A stretch of 59,339 nt of DNA from Apostichopus parvimensis (lineage: Eukaryota > Echinodermata > Holothuroidea > Aspidochirotida > Stichopodidae). The notes below the pieces were generated by a model. It was not told where the DNA came from. It ran no database searches and worked only from the letters and a program-made list of their open reading frames with translations. The stretch is from NCBI GenBank assembly GCA_000934455.1, contig KN888371.1, forward strand, positions 1 to 59,339. The letters run 5' to 3'. Positions within the stretch are counted from its first letter, which is position 1. Each line of letters opens with the position of its first letter. Shown here in pieces: positions 38,701 to 44,741 of this stretch. A program made the position numbers and the translations under genes.

Positions 38701-41700
38701 TGTATATCACAGCTGTATAACACAGCTGTCTAACACAGCTGTATAACACAGTTGTATAACACAGCGGTGTATAAAACCGCTGTATAACACAGTTGTATAA
38801 CACAGCTGTATTACACAGCTGTATAACACACCTGTATAACACCGCTGTTCAACACTGCTGTTTAATACCATTCTACAGAATCGCGGCACTGTGGAGAGTC
38901 TCCAGATTGTTTGTACAGGAAGGTGCATATGTATATCTTCCTACATTCCATTCTTCTTACCCTCAGATGTGGTGTACATGGAGAGTTGCCCTCATGAATA
39001 TTCAGAAGATGGAACGAGTCCAAGAAAGTACAGAAAGGAGACATCTGCAGATTTCTTTCAATGCCTTACAGATTTGGTGTTCTGGTAAGTTGCTTTGGCA
39101 AGTTAAAAGAATTATATGGGTGAAGACTGTCTTGCTTGAAATCTTATTGTCTGTGACGAAAATTACCAATATAATAAAACCGCTCACAGATGCCATTTTC
39201 AGTCAGATTGGGAAGAAATAAGTCAGTGGTCATTTCATTGTTACAAATATAACAATTTAACAGAACTGAACTAGAACTGCCCAGTTTTATCAAATGTAGA
39301 CAACCATAGAGAGGTAATACATGCACACATGTGACCTAACCGACCACAAGTCATTAACAGACTTCAGTCAATGTGGGGTGGGTCTTCACAACTATTGAAA
39401 ATTTGGCTACAAAGTTTTGACTTATTCCCATATAAAATATTCCATTCCTCATCTTGCGACATCCAATTTGAAAGCATTTTGTTCAACTTTGAGGGTGAAT
39501 TAATACTCCAGTTCTATCATTTATGATAAATGTAAATGTTTTTCACCCTCCACTTTGTTAATTTCTTAGTACTATTTAACATACTAATTAAGCTAGTCTT
39601 ATCTGTTCATATTCATCGTCAGTTTGTAACCGACTTATAATATTTTTCTGTGAATAATGTAAGGAGGGTTGTGAACATAACGATAACCAAACAAGGGCCT
39701 AGATAACCTTCTTGCATGAATGAATGTTTATAGTGTATTAAAGTAACATGTCAAAGGTCATGGGGTCAGTAAAATGCAGATATTTCAAACTTGAAGAGTC
39801 AGTGTGATGACATCATAGTGGTCACAAACCAGTAACTTTTTTTTTTTTGCTCAGAAAACAAAAAGCAAAGACTTATGCTTCAGAGTTTTAGACTGAAGCA
39901 AGAGAGAAATCGTGTAAGACTTGCTTTCAGTAAATGGAGGGAACAAATGGATCAACGTAGAAATGCTGTCAGCTACTACCACAAACATCAACTCAGAAGG
40001 TAATTAGTCATCTGAGACTTCTTTTACCCTCTTTTCTGTGTAGTTTTAAAGGCATTGAAGACTCGCCCCAAACCGTGTGCGGCGCTCTGAAAAAGTTAAC
40101 TTTCCGTTGCTTGCAAGTGAAGTTTTCTTCTTGTGGCTACAAAATGCAGACAGTAATGAAATGTGATCCCTTGTTGTCTTTTATCTAGACCTGAGATGTC
40201 CATGCTGCTATGTACACTGTGTTGTGGGAATTGACCGTAGCTGTATGTATTGACTGTACACTAGTGTCTAATTACCGACAGTAGCAAGCTGTGTGTGTAT
40301 TTTCTGGAATTGATGGTGGTGTCTAACCTTTATGTTACACCTCATTTGAAACTAGGTCAGATTACCGGCATGAGACGTTTCTTTGTGCACGAGTCTTCAC
40401 ACCCTTTAATGAACTTTATCCTGTAAAATAGGACTTTGTCCAATAGACTTACATATTCTCATATTTTAGCTAGTGTCAATTAATTACTTTGTCATTCAAT
40501 GTGATGTTTTACCTTGTAAATGACTTTTCACATGCCTCCCTTTAAGACCATTGACAAGGCCTCAATGTATGTTTAATTTAGCATATCTATTATCTAGGTT
40601 TGGTAGGCATTTCAAATATGCTGGTGTATGTCTGATTGTCTTTGGCTGCAAACTTCTACTTTATTTTTTGTCTTTCAGACACTTCCAGGCCTGGTTGCAC
40701 ATAGTGCAAAAGGAGAAGCATTTGCAAGAGTTATATGAAAATGCTCTTGCAACCTTCACGTATCGTAGGATCCAGCTGGCCTTGTACGGAAAGCACGACA
40801 TGATCAAATATGACAGGGAAGTCCTACGACTCAATGCTAGCGGACATCCATCTGATAAAATCATAGGTATTTGCTTTGAGAGATGGAAGAGCAGGACTAC
40901 TCAAAGAGGAAAGGAGAGGTTGCGGCTGTTTTCTCTTGCACAGAGTGCAGCTGCTCATTGGAGATGGTGGGTAGAGAAGAGACAACAGCATAGGCGGATA
41001 GAGAGAGAGAAGGCGCAAAAGGCTGAGGCATTTTCCAGACGATGTTTGAGGTAAAGGAAAGACAACGTGAATACCAATGTCACAGCTGACAAGAAAAAAA
41101 GAAAGCGAAAACTTAACAAAATACAAATTCATCGTTTAAATTGCATCTCTGAAAGAAAATTTTGACTTAAAATAATTTCTTTGCATTTTTTCAATTGCAT
41201 CTGTCTTGGATTGTCATTCTCTATAAATTTTTTTCTTGATGTTTTTTCTTTTTCCTTTTTTTTTTCACATTGTTTATCAGATCGTTTGTTTATGATGCAT
41301 TTTCTGTGGCTGATATATCAAAGAATAAAACAAAAATCTTATTTTTACAATAGTTGAATTGAATTAATTTTTTTAAACTTATTTATTTGTTTTCTTAACT
41401 ATTATCTCATTGAGGAAAAGAGAAGAGTTACAACAAACTTCAAACTTGAAGATTATTACTTTTGACTATTACAAATTTTTGTTCTTTTCGCAACTTCTTT
41501 GCACTTATTGATTTGAATAACAAAGAAAAATGACTTCTATGAAATGACTTCTACGGTTGTCACTGTGTAATCTCATTTTGGTGGTAATTTTTGGCTTCTT
41601 TTATTCCAGTTTGCATGTTTTCAAATGTTGGAAGAAAGAAGTTGAACAACAGAAACAAGAGAGACAGAGGAAAAATTGGTTGATGCAAAAGTATGGAATG

Positions 41701-43636
41701 AAATGGCTGAATCTGACATCTCAAAGGATTGTTGCTGAGCAGATGGTATGGTTACTATGGTGATATCTAACATTCTTTATAGTATAGTTTGTACAATTGA
41801 AAATAAATATTGTAACCACTGTAGATATTTATATCACATATAGTATTCAAGGGTATACATGTAAGGAATGACAGGTTGCAGCCGGGATTGTTATAAAATT
41901 ATAATTACAGCTTATTCGGTGTTTCCAATACGAAAACTCTCTGATCATATGCATGTTACAAACATTATAACAAGCACATAGGTGGGAAGTTACTTTTAAT
42001 CCTTTTATGCTACCAAGCTTTCAAGGGCTAACATAACAAACACATAGGTGGGAAGTTATTTTCGATCCTTTTATGCTATCAAGGGCTAGCATTATAATAA
42101 ACACATAGATGAACAACATGAGCTGCTTAAAGGGTCAATTTTCAGAAGTGAATACATGTGTTGTAGAAATATTACATGGACTGATAGCATTTTTTTGTTT
42201 TAACAGCCTACAACATACTTAATTTATTTTGTTTATTTGTTCTACTTTCTTCCTTTAAATTATCCTGTGATTTCAAGGAGCATTACTGGAAAATGAGAAG
42301 AGGATGGAACCAGTGGAGGCAGCATCTCATTAAATATCTGACATTGAAGAAAGTAAACAAGAATGAAGAAAGAAGACTTTGTGCCAAGGTACGGTAGAAG
42401 ACAGGACAGACATGACTCCAGATACTTTAGCTCCTGTTAAACTTTTGCAGACATGAAATGTCCAGACTCCAGATACTTTAGTTCCTGTTAACATGAAATG
42501 TCCAGATTCCAGATACTTTAGTTCCTGTTAAACTTTTGCAGACATGAAATGTCCAGACTCCAGATACTTTAGTTCCTGTTAAACTTTTGCAGACATGAAA
42601 TGTCCAGACTCCAGATACTTTAGTTCCTGTTAAACTTTTGCAGACATGAAATGTCCAGACTCCAGATACTTTAGTTCCTGTTAAACTTTTGCAGACATGA
42701 AATGTCCAGACTCCAGATACTGTAGTTTCCGGTAAACTTTTGCAGACATGAAACGTCCAGACTCCACATACTTTAGTTCCTGTTAAACTTTTGCAGACAT
42801 GAAACGTCCAGACTCCACATACTTTAGTTTCTGTTAAAATTTTGCTACTGTTGGACTTTGACGAAAAAATAAGCTTTCTGTTGCTTGTGACTTTCATGTG
42901 GAATACAAAAAAGAGACATTCCATAATATGCTATCAACTGTCTGTGTACCAGGTCTTAATGTCTCTCTCAACACATATGGTTTCTTGGAACTTATTTGAT
43001 TTGTCCCAACAATACAAAGTGAAAGTCAATGGTTCGTACAAGTTAAATTATTGTCATATCTCCTACAGTCAGCCATCAGTTTATCACTACTTTAGGTTTG
43101 ACTGATTAGTCCTTCAATTATGGTACTGTAACACATTCCCTAAGAAGCCTATGCTAACTAACAATACACATTTCAGTCCATGGGTCAAAGTGTTTTTTTT
43201 GTTGAAAAAATCATAAATTCATAGCATTAGTCATTGAGCAATGCATACATTTACAGTGGGGAACAAAGTGGCTGTAGTGTTGAAAGCATTAGGGCATAGA
43301 TTTATCGTGGTTCGTAGAATATTATTATGAATATAAAACTTGCGCAGTTTGTATGACCTAGGTGACTGTAATGTTAATGAAATATCGATGTTGGCATTGC
43401 TCCCTTTACCTCAATGCATGGAAAAAAAATCTATAAAAAAATAATCATTCATTTATTCTTATATTTTTTGTTTGGTTTTCACCATATGGTTATTATATTA
43501 CTATGATAAACTCATATTAAGGGAGTATGTGTGGTTACAACCAAATTGTATTCTTTCTCATCCTATATAGGTATTCGATGCTTGGAGAATGGCAGCAAAA
43601 CATGATCTCCAATACTCTATAGTAGAAGAAAAATAG
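8647..43636 (+). CDS. giant Sfi1-type tryptophan-repeat protein (centrin-binding-like), 32 coding exons
   Basis: Joining 32 exons by GT-AG sites and phase gives 9084 nt, an exact multiple of three, with one stop at 43634-43636 and a product of about 3027 residues. Residues 1-1124 are low-complexity, rich in Ser, Asp, Glu, His and Asn, with no recognised domain. From about 1124 to the end run about fifty helical repeats with a hydrophobic-x-x-Trp-(Lys/Arg) core spaced roughly 33-37 residues, for example LKWRVV, RAWRHG, EVWRSK and SKWREQ. This matches the Sfi1 repeat, which binds centrin along a long single helix in centrosome, spindle-pole and basal-body proteins. Exon 17 interrupts the array with about 300 acidic, Ser-rich residues. 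Vertebrate SFI1 is about 1240 residues with roughly half as many repeats, so this is a much enlarged homologue or a different Sfi1-repeat protein. A centriolar or ciliary role is inferred from the repeat family only. The start ATG has A at -3 and an in-frame stop directly upstream. Introns of more than 300 bases not covered by separate entries show no further coding exon. Confidence 0.85.
9050..9400. repeat. tandem repeat of about 44 bp, six to seven diverged copies
   Basis: Within intron 1 a unit built on CCTCATATTTACTCTTCAA followed by AGTTATACATGGGTTTAAAT recurs about every 44 bases, with more decay at both ends. It is AT-rich and non-coding. Confidence 0.75.
9567..9631 (+). CDS. gene 1 coding exon 2
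   Basis: Encodes GFLSTRSSIHRSNASQNDD and TLQ, after a TTTTTGTAG acceptor and before GTTTGT. It takes phase 1 from exon 1 and ends in phase 0, which is what exon 3 needs. Short but supported by phase on both sides. Confidence 0.7.
9632..12858. other. intron 2 of gene 1
   Basis: This 3.2-kb intron shows no coding exon. It holds short-period repeats of ATTCATGTATG at about 12408-12447, a CT-rich stretch near 11390-11420, a fold-back MITE at 12465-12661, and a two-copy duplication around ATCTTCTCATCTGTG at 11225-11290. Confidence 0.6.
12465..12661. mobile_element. fold-back MITE (non-autonomous DNA transposon), copy 1
   Basis: The ends are an inverted pair: CCAGTTGGGACAATTT at 12465-12480 and its complement at 12646-12661. 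The inversion continues inward: CTTCAAAGCACTC followed by a CTGACAGTAC word on the left pairs with the complement of the right-hand CGTACTGACACTACGAGTGC and CTGAAG words. The whole 197-bp unit could fold into one hairpin. A related copy fills AGXT intron 4 (52642-53328). AGTTAT words flank both sides (12447 and 12669), but a clean target duplication is not clear. The superfamily is not assigned. Confidence 0.75.
12859..13015 (+). CDS. gene 1 coding exon 3
   Basis: Encodes residues 62-114, starting ESLQTFDSPKQTNLFF and ending DVGDLSRGHL plus one base. Acceptor is CATTTTCAG and donor GTGAGC. Acidic and Gln/Asn-rich in its second half. Confidence 0.8.
13325..13435 (+). pseudogene. decayed duplicate of the exon 4 start (pseudo-exon with acceptor)
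   Basis: The stretch TTACAATGTAG, TTCAAGTGGA, TTTTCTGATGTAGAGC, TCAGTGAAAGATCATTT and ACACACCCGAGGGC parallels the acceptor and first 80 or so bases of exon 4 (13668-13762). The acceptor AG at 13347-13348 is kept. Read in the phase exon 3 would impose, it hits TGA after eight codons, so it is not a usable exon. Confidence 0.75.
13683..16713 (+). CDS. gene 1 coding exon 4 (3-kb disordered-region exon)
   Basis: Encodes residues 114-1124 in one uninterrupted frame of 3031 nt. The G of exon 3 plus AT makes Asp, followed by QVETVSSDVEHFSERSF. The product is rich in Ser, Asp, Glu, His, Asn and Gln, with no domain, signal peptide or membrane segment that I recognise. Two related phrases, RHLSDLEEHSS and SLHLSELEDNS, lie near the end, and PTFNPDS and PTFNQDS occur about 500 residues apart. 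The exon ends PKR plus AG before GTAAAT. The frame is also open for about 45 codons upstream, so an alternative in-frame acceptor at 13547 cannot be excluded. The strong pyrimidine tract before 13683 favours the start given. Confidence 0.85.
16714..18012. other. intron 4 of gene 1 with a sequence gap
   Basis: No coding exon is visible. A 50-base N run at 17256-17305 is flanked on both sides by the same 95-base sequence. C-rich low-complexity DNA lies at 17585-17662. Confidence 0.6.
17161..17400. repeat. identical 95-bp sequence on both sides of a 50-N gap
   Basis: Bases 17161-17255 and 17306-17400 are identical and directly abut the gap. An exact match ending at both gap edges suggests two overlapping contig ends that were not merged, rather than a biological duplication. 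Confidence 0.9.
18013..18118 (+). CDS. gene 1 coding exon 5
   Basis: Encodes residues 1124-1159 (SILQDVSLLSGVGWTVRV, then RNVLRQTPKKN) and opens the tryptophan-repeat half. The split Ser codon AG|C joins it to exon 4. Ends in phase 0 at GCCAAG before GTACTG. Confidence 0.82.
18755..18834 (+). CDS. gene 1 coding exon 6
   Basis: Encodes AYWMKRWRIGTRVQKM and a charged helical tail, the first clear Sfi1-type Trp-Arg repeat. Too short to stand out as an open frame. Acceptor AACTCAG, donor GTTCGT, phase 0 to 2. Confidence 0.82.
19238..19575 (+). mobile_element. tRNA-derived SINE, plus strand
   Basis: A tRNA-like head carries an A box TAGCCTAGTGG at 19247-19257 and a B box GGTTCGACTCC at 19290-19300, both matching the RNA polymerase III promoter consensus. 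A tRNA-unrelated body of about 250 bases follows, ending in an AT-rich TATTATTATG-type tail. Because of the body and tail it is read as a SINE and not a tRNA gene. It lies in intron 6 of gene 1, same strand. Confidence 0.85.
19889..20120 (+). repeat. ghost copy of the exon 9 donor and intron 9 start
   Basis: From AGGATAGGTGAGAAG onward, about 230 bases align with 21522-21800, the last seven coding bases of exon 9 plus the start of intron 9. Shared words include GTAGTTTCAGCAATTCTTAT, GTCTAGGAATCTTACTTGTG and GTCATATCAGG. Here no exon precedes the donor, so the GTGAGA site is an orphan left by an old internal duplication. Confidence 0.8.
20146..20365 (+). CDS. gene 1 coding exon 7
   Basis: Encodes residues 1186-1259, with YLTTWRQITKEK as a Trp-Arg repeat and a Trp-free stretch (AMKRAVSQSRSLTEQ) where a degenerate repeat may lie. 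Acceptor TTCTTAACAG, donor GTAAAG, phase 2 to 0. Confidence 0.85.
20981..21126 (+). CDS. gene 1 coding exon 8
   Basis: Encodes residues 1260-1308. The first codon is Trp (completing SKW with exon 7), and YMFLKWRVVYASRQK is a textbook Sfi1-type repeat. Acceptor TTTCGTACAG, donor GTGAGT, ends in phase 2. Confidence 0.87.
21352..21528 (+). CDS. gene 1 coding exon 9
   Basis: Encodes residues 1308-1367 with two repeats centred on FFLKWKVFVS and KASWDTLKET. The end, NRQD plus AG, is the segment duplicated as a ghost at 19889. Acceptor TTCTTTCAG, donor GTGAGA. Confidence 0.87.
22395..22586 (+). CDS. gene 1 coding exon 10
   Basis: Encodes residues 1367-1431, with repeats VMRAWRHGAQ and HLLSWKEEVI. 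Ends in phase 2 inside a codon completed by exon 11 to Cys. Acceptor CTCTTCAAG, donor GTAAAA. Confidence 0.85.
23308..23538 (+). CDS. gene 1 coding exon 11
   Basis: Encodes residues 1431-1508, with three repeats FHLWKLKLER, LTLWRQETID and LEAWRLLLEH. Acceptor TTAACACAG, donor GTGAGA, phase 2 to 2, so the exon is a multiple of three and could be skipped or duplicated without a frameshift. Confidence 0.88.
23715..24085. mobile_element. hAT-type MITE with perfect 8-bp target duplication
   Basis: The 371-bp element starts TAGGGGGGTAGGA and ends with the complement of CAGGGGGGTAGGAG. Both are hAT-like CAGGGG-type ends. It is bounded by the 8-bp direct repeat GCTGCAGC at 23707-23714 and 24086-24093, the target-duplication length of the hAT superfamily. 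Inside are GGGGCACA and GGGCACATTTG words but no coding capacity. It lies in intron 11 of gene 1. Confidence 0.8.
24370..24602 (+). CDS. gene 1 coding exon 12
   Basis: Encodes residues 1508-1586, with repeats SFRQWRIKYNEKK and FTARWRQVVKMRR, very Lys/Arg-rich. Acceptor CAACTCCAG. Donor GTTTGT is weaker than average, but the resulting phase 1 is exactly what exon 13 requires. Confidence 0.85.
25248..25434 (+). CDS. gene 1 coding exon 13
   Basis: Encodes residues 1586-1648, with repeats AFGTWIDAFNA and LFRCWRLAARE. Acceptor ACAATAG, donor GTAAGA, phase 1 to 2. The only plus-strand frame open through it is the one used. Confidence 0.85.
25955..26059 (+). CDS. gene 1 coding exon 14
   Basis: Encodes residues 1648-1683, with FSSWYLLIQRKR and the last tryptophan in YFGWR at the donor (GTACAT). 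Acceptor TGGTACAG. Length is a multiple of three, phase 2 to 2. Confidence 0.82.
26451..26676 (+). CDS. gene 1 coding exon 15
   Basis: Encodes residues 1683-1758, with LFRAWYLVGRNRK and CFEVWRSKQEEA repeats. Acceptor TTCCTGGCAG, donor GTAATT, ends in phase 0 after GHQ. Confidence 0.87.
27500..27675 (+). CDS. gene 1 coding exon 16
   Basis: Encodes residues 1759-1817, with YFRLWMERKRTGQ and ALSKWKSSYEDE repeats. Its first codon is ATG, but it continues exon 15 in phase 0. Acceptor TTTTTCACAG, donor GTATAG. Confidence 0.86.
28080..28390 (-). mobile_element. tRNA-derived SINE, minus strand
   Basis: The complement of GGACTCAAACC at 28331-28341 is a B box. A degenerate tRNA-like head follows to 28385 and a body extends left to about 28080. 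It aligns with the better preserved copy at 35041-35335: shared TTCCCCATTTA, GCCCAA, GTAATGGTCTGG-like and GGACTC words. Intron 16 of gene 1, opposite strand. Confidence 0.7.
28673..29675 (+). CDS. gene 1 coding exon 17 (acidic insertion in the repeat array)
   Basis: Encodes residues 1817-2151. The first 40 residues hold one repeat, IFLLQWHQFAQ. From about residue 1855 the sequence turns into an acidic, Ser/Thr/Asp-rich stretch with no tryptophan repeats (apart from isolated Trp residues), including clusters such as FHDEDDDENCVTEEQQ near the end. This is a long exon (1003 nt) among exons of 80-370 nt. It separates an upstream array of about 22 repeats from a downstream one of about 29. The donor is GTGAGT at 29676. 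A donor three bases earlier would keep frame but is weaker. Confidence 0.87.
30320..30526 (+). CDS. gene 1 coding exon 18
   Basis: Encodes residues 2152-2220, with NFWRLWPVSAVFLQWLRF packing three tryptophans closely, then TNHWRRQLELA. Acceptor ATAACCAG, donor GTGATG, phase 0 to 0. Confidence 0.85.
30892..31035 (+). CDS. gene 1 coding exon 19
   Basis: Encodes residues 2221-2268, with AETWRAAKS and PFQKWKSQ. The donor is taken at CAA|GTAAGA. A later GTTGCT site would give the wrong phase for exon 20. Acceptor TTATTACAG. Confidence 0.82.
31533..31735 (+). CDS. gene 1 coding exon 20
   Basis: Encodes residues 2269-2336, with CFMFWKLRVWQQLQV as repeat core after a less regular stretch (VSGAEPSWDSFITKS). 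Acceptor CCCTTGCAG, donor GTGAGG, phase 0 to 2. Confidence 0.85.
32356..32446 (+). CDS. gene 1 coding exon 21
   Basis: Encodes residues 2336-2366 in the frame CFQSWLQWTRVNRER, a clear repeat. Acceptor TTTGGTAG is used because the nearby TTTCCAG would give the wrong phase. The donor is ATG|GTAAGT, and the minisatellite that follows begins with this same junction sequence. Confidence 0.8.
32441..33280. repeat. minisatellite, about 20-21 bp unit, interrupted by a 355-N gap
   Basis: Units of the form TACATGGTTAGTGTAGAGTAA (with CATGG, TTAG and GAGTAAT varying) run from the exon 21 donor to about 33280, with N at 32748-33102. The first unit overlaps the last six coding bases and the donor of exon 21. 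The 33 bases on each side of the gap are identical. Reading frames across the array on either strand are artefacts of the repeat. Confidence 0.92.
33515..33777 (+). CDS. gene 1 coding exon 22
   Basis: Encodes residues 2367-2454, with three repeats VLLRWKEALLHK, ILYLWHQYAQIN and HFWNIWRCQLKE. Acceptor TTGTTTCAG, donor GTAAGA, phase 0 to 2. Confidence 0.88.
34493..34754 (+). CDS. gene 1 coding exon 23
   Basis: Encodes residues 2454-2541 with FGLWLNFKHRQ, AFYIWRKRMEAKK and SLEKWKEYVSLE. There is no initiator near its start, so it is easily missed, but the frame is open throughout and phase fits on both sides. Acceptor TTTTGTAAAG, donor GTTTGT. Confidence 0.87.
34786..35040. repeat. two-copy tandem duplication, about 135 bp unit
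   Basis: The segment GTGATAGATTGTTATGAGAA through TAGTGACTAGCATAATAATA occurs twice in a row (from 34792 and from 34930) with few differences, each copy ending in an AAT/AGT microsatellite. It sits directly left of the SINE at 35041. Intron 23 of gene 1. Confidence 0.9.
35041..35335 (-). mobile_element. tRNA-derived SINE, minus strand
   Basis: Reading the minus strand, the A-box-like GGGTCAAGTGG and the B box GGTTCGAGTCC (complement of 35275-35285) form a tRNA-like head at the right end. The body extends left and its tail meets the AAT-rich microsatellite at 35040. Same family as 28080-28390. Intron 23 of gene 1. Confidence 0.85.
35674..35912 (+). CDS. gene 1 coding exon 24
   Basis: Encodes residues 2542-2621, with VVSHWLMVCHLQRK, AVSRWRRLVHKS and CWRIWREKFDK. 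Acceptor AATTTACTAG, donor GTAACT, phase 0 to 2. A 14-base G run lies at 35469-35482 in the preceding intron. Confidence 0.87.
36577..36667 (+). CDS. gene 1 coding exon 25
   Basis: Encodes residues 2621-2651 (one repeat, LHDWCIYTKQQKRR). Same length (91 nt) and phases as exon 21. Acceptor GTCCCCCCAG, donor GTAAAA. Confidence 0.83.
37550..37732 (+). CDS. gene 1 coding exon 26
   Basis: Encodes residues 2652-2712, with CFSHWMDMSRDV and CFQRWFQQALTKK. Acceptor TTCCGTTAG, donor GTATGT, phase 0 to 0. Not bounded by a nearby ATG but fully open. Confidence 0.86.
38460..38870. repeat. minisatellite, 13-15 bp unit (TGTATAACACAGC)
   Basis: About 28 units of TGTATAACACAGC, with variants TGTGTATAACACAGC and GGTGTATAACACAGC, fill the right half of intron 26. 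Most unit junctions form ACAGCTGT, a palindrome with a CAGCTG E-box core. Cys/Tyr/Leu-rich frames on the minus strand are repeat artefacts. Confidence 0.92.
38967..39084 (+). CDS. gene 1 coding exon 27
   Basis: Encodes residues 2713-2752 with MWCTWRVALMNIQK and ALQIWCS. Acceptor TTACCCTCAG, donor GTAAGT, phase 0 to 1. The frame is also open upstream (with ALWRVSRLF), but an exon start there would not fit the phase of exon 26. Confidence 0.83.
39855..39999 (+). CDS. gene 1 coding exon 28
   Basis: Encodes residues 2752-2800 with LAFSKWREQMDQRR as repeat core. Acceptor TTTTTTGCTCAG, donor GTAATT, phase 1 to 2. Confidence 0.85.
40679..41050 (+). CDS. gene 1 coding exon 29
   Basis: Encodes residues 2800-2924, with FQAWLHIVQKEK, CFERWKSRTTQR and AAHWRWWVEKRQQ. 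Between the first two lies a Trp-free spacer with YGKHDMIKYDREVLRLNASG, breaking the regular spacing. Acceptor GTCTTTCAG, donor GTAAAG, phase 2 to 2. Confidence 0.88.
41610..41745 (+). CDS. gene 1 coding exon 30
   Basis: Encodes residues 2924-2969, with VFKCWKKEVEQQK and YGMKWLNLTSQR. Acceptor TTTATTCCAG, donor GTATGG, phase 2 to 0. Confidence 0.86.
41968..42112. repeat. two-copy tandem duplication, about 70 bp unit
   Basis: In intron 30 the sequence ACACATAGGTGGGAAGTTA, followed by ATCCTTTTATGCTA and CAAGGGCTA, occurs twice in tandem, with a partial third ACACATAGATGAAC. Confidence 0.8.
42278..42388 (+). CDS. gene 1 coding exon 31
   Basis: Encodes residues 2970-3006 (EHYWKMRRGWNQWRQHLI and a Lys-rich tail). 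Acceptor GATTTCAAG, donor GTACGG, phase 0 to 0. Confidence 0.85.
42400..42840. repeat. minisatellite, 51-bp unit, about eight to nine copies
   Basis: Starting about 12 bases after the exon 31 donor, a 51-bp unit (GACATGAAATGTCCAGACTC, CAGATACTTTAGTTCC, TGTTAAACTTTTGCA) repeats with little divergence in the middle copies. Since 51 is divisible by three, the minus strand shows a 17-residue repeated open frame, which I regard as non-coding. Confidence 0.92.
43571..43636 (+). CDS. gene 1 coding exon 32 (terminal)
   Basis: Encodes the last 21 residues (VFDAWRMAAKHDLQYSIVEE and K), including the final Trp-Arg repeat, and stops at TAG 43634-43636. Acceptor TCCTATATAG. Phase 0 matches exon 31, so the 32-exon chain closes in frame. 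Confidence 0.85.
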   Translation, partial: VFDAWRMAAKHDLQYSIVEEK

Positions 43637-44101
43637 TGTTCCTCCTGTACAGCAACCTCTCTGATAACTCAAGGGAGAGCTACGGGAAATTCTGGACTAT
43701 TTGGACAACCCTGGACCCTAATTTCCGCACAATTATTTAGAAGAAGTGCAGCTATTTCTGTAATACCTCAACAGAGAGCTATGGACATTCTGGACCATTT
43801 GGGAAGTTCATTACCTTATTTTCTCCCAATATGTCCAGATAATAATATTTTTCTATACCTATAGGATACCATGGTTGTTAATTTTCCATTAATTAATAGG
43901 AAGTTCTGTGTTTGACAAACAGACTAAAAGGTTCTCTTTGGAGGTAGAGACATCGAAATTCACTACAATTGTTAATGTCATTCAAAGGACTGGACTGTAG
44001 GGAAGAAACAAACATGTTTAATACTATGAAAAGATTGCAAACAGAGGAATGGTTGGATTTTACATCCAGATAAACCTGGATCCAAATAAACCAGATGAAC
44101 A

Positions 44102-44340
44102 TGATCCAGGTTTGATCATATACAGACTATGGCAAGGCACAAAGTAGTGTTCAAAAAGATAATAACCATGCATTGCTCGATCCTTGTTTGATCATATATA
44201 TACAGACTATGGAAAGACACAAAGTAGTGTTCAAAAGATAATAACCATGCATTGCTTGATCCCGGTTTTATCATATAAAGACTATGGAAAGAGACAATGT
44301 AATGTTCACAAAGATAGTAAGCATGCACTGTATGTCTGTC
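44102..44340. repeat. three-copy tandem repeat, about 77 bp unit
   Basis: GATCCAGGTTTGATCATATA, then CAGACTATGG, ACACAAAGTAGTGTTCA and ATAATAACCATGCATTGC recurs three times, the third copy most diverged. It lies in the presumed 3' UTR of gene 1. Confidence 0.88.
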
Positions 44341-44735
44341 ACGACTAAATTCCAATTCTCAATCAATTTAAAGTGTAACATTAAGCTTGGCAAGCATGAC
44401 CTCTGACCTTAGAGGAGAGGTTCCAAGTATGAACCTGATGTCTTGAATAGTACTCAGGGGGTGCACAGAATAGTTTTAGTGTTCACATTTTTTTAAACAC
44501 TTTTTAAAGTTTTGTCTCTTATAACATACTATGGTTTCTGTGTGCAAGACTGCTACACATCTTTGTATAGCAATTTGGCCATTTTGAATATCATTTTGTG
44601 ATTCGATATTTGATAAATTATTCCCTGGGTTGGGCTTCAAATTGCCGTATTATACCATTGATGACAACAGTTTGCTATCATGTTAAGTTTAATGCACTCC
44701 ATTTTGGAAATACAGTTTTGTTCTAGCAGTTGTGT

Positions 44736-44741
44736 AATAAA
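44736..44741 (+). promoter_or_regulatory. candidate polyadenylation signal of gene 1
   Basis: AATAAA about 1.1 kb after the gene 1 stop codon. Another hexamer at 44085-44090 lies inside a longer AT-rich context. No strong downstream element distinguishes them. Confidence 0.25.

Noticed and set aside
38397-38928. Several minus-strand Cys/Tyr/Leu-rich open frames
   Set aside because: All lie in the TGTATAACACAGC minisatellite and appear in two or three frames at once, as expected of a simple repeat.
38883-38966. Extra coding sequence (ALWRVSRLF) before exon 27
   Set aside because: It resembles the repeat and is in frame with exon 27, but an acceptor there would need phase 2 while exon 26 ends in phase 0.
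42478-42924. Minus-strand 148-codon open frame with 17-residue repeats
   Set aside because: It reads through the 51-bp minisatellite; a unit divisible by three keeps any stop-free frame open. No splice context and it overlaps intron 31 of a well supported gene.
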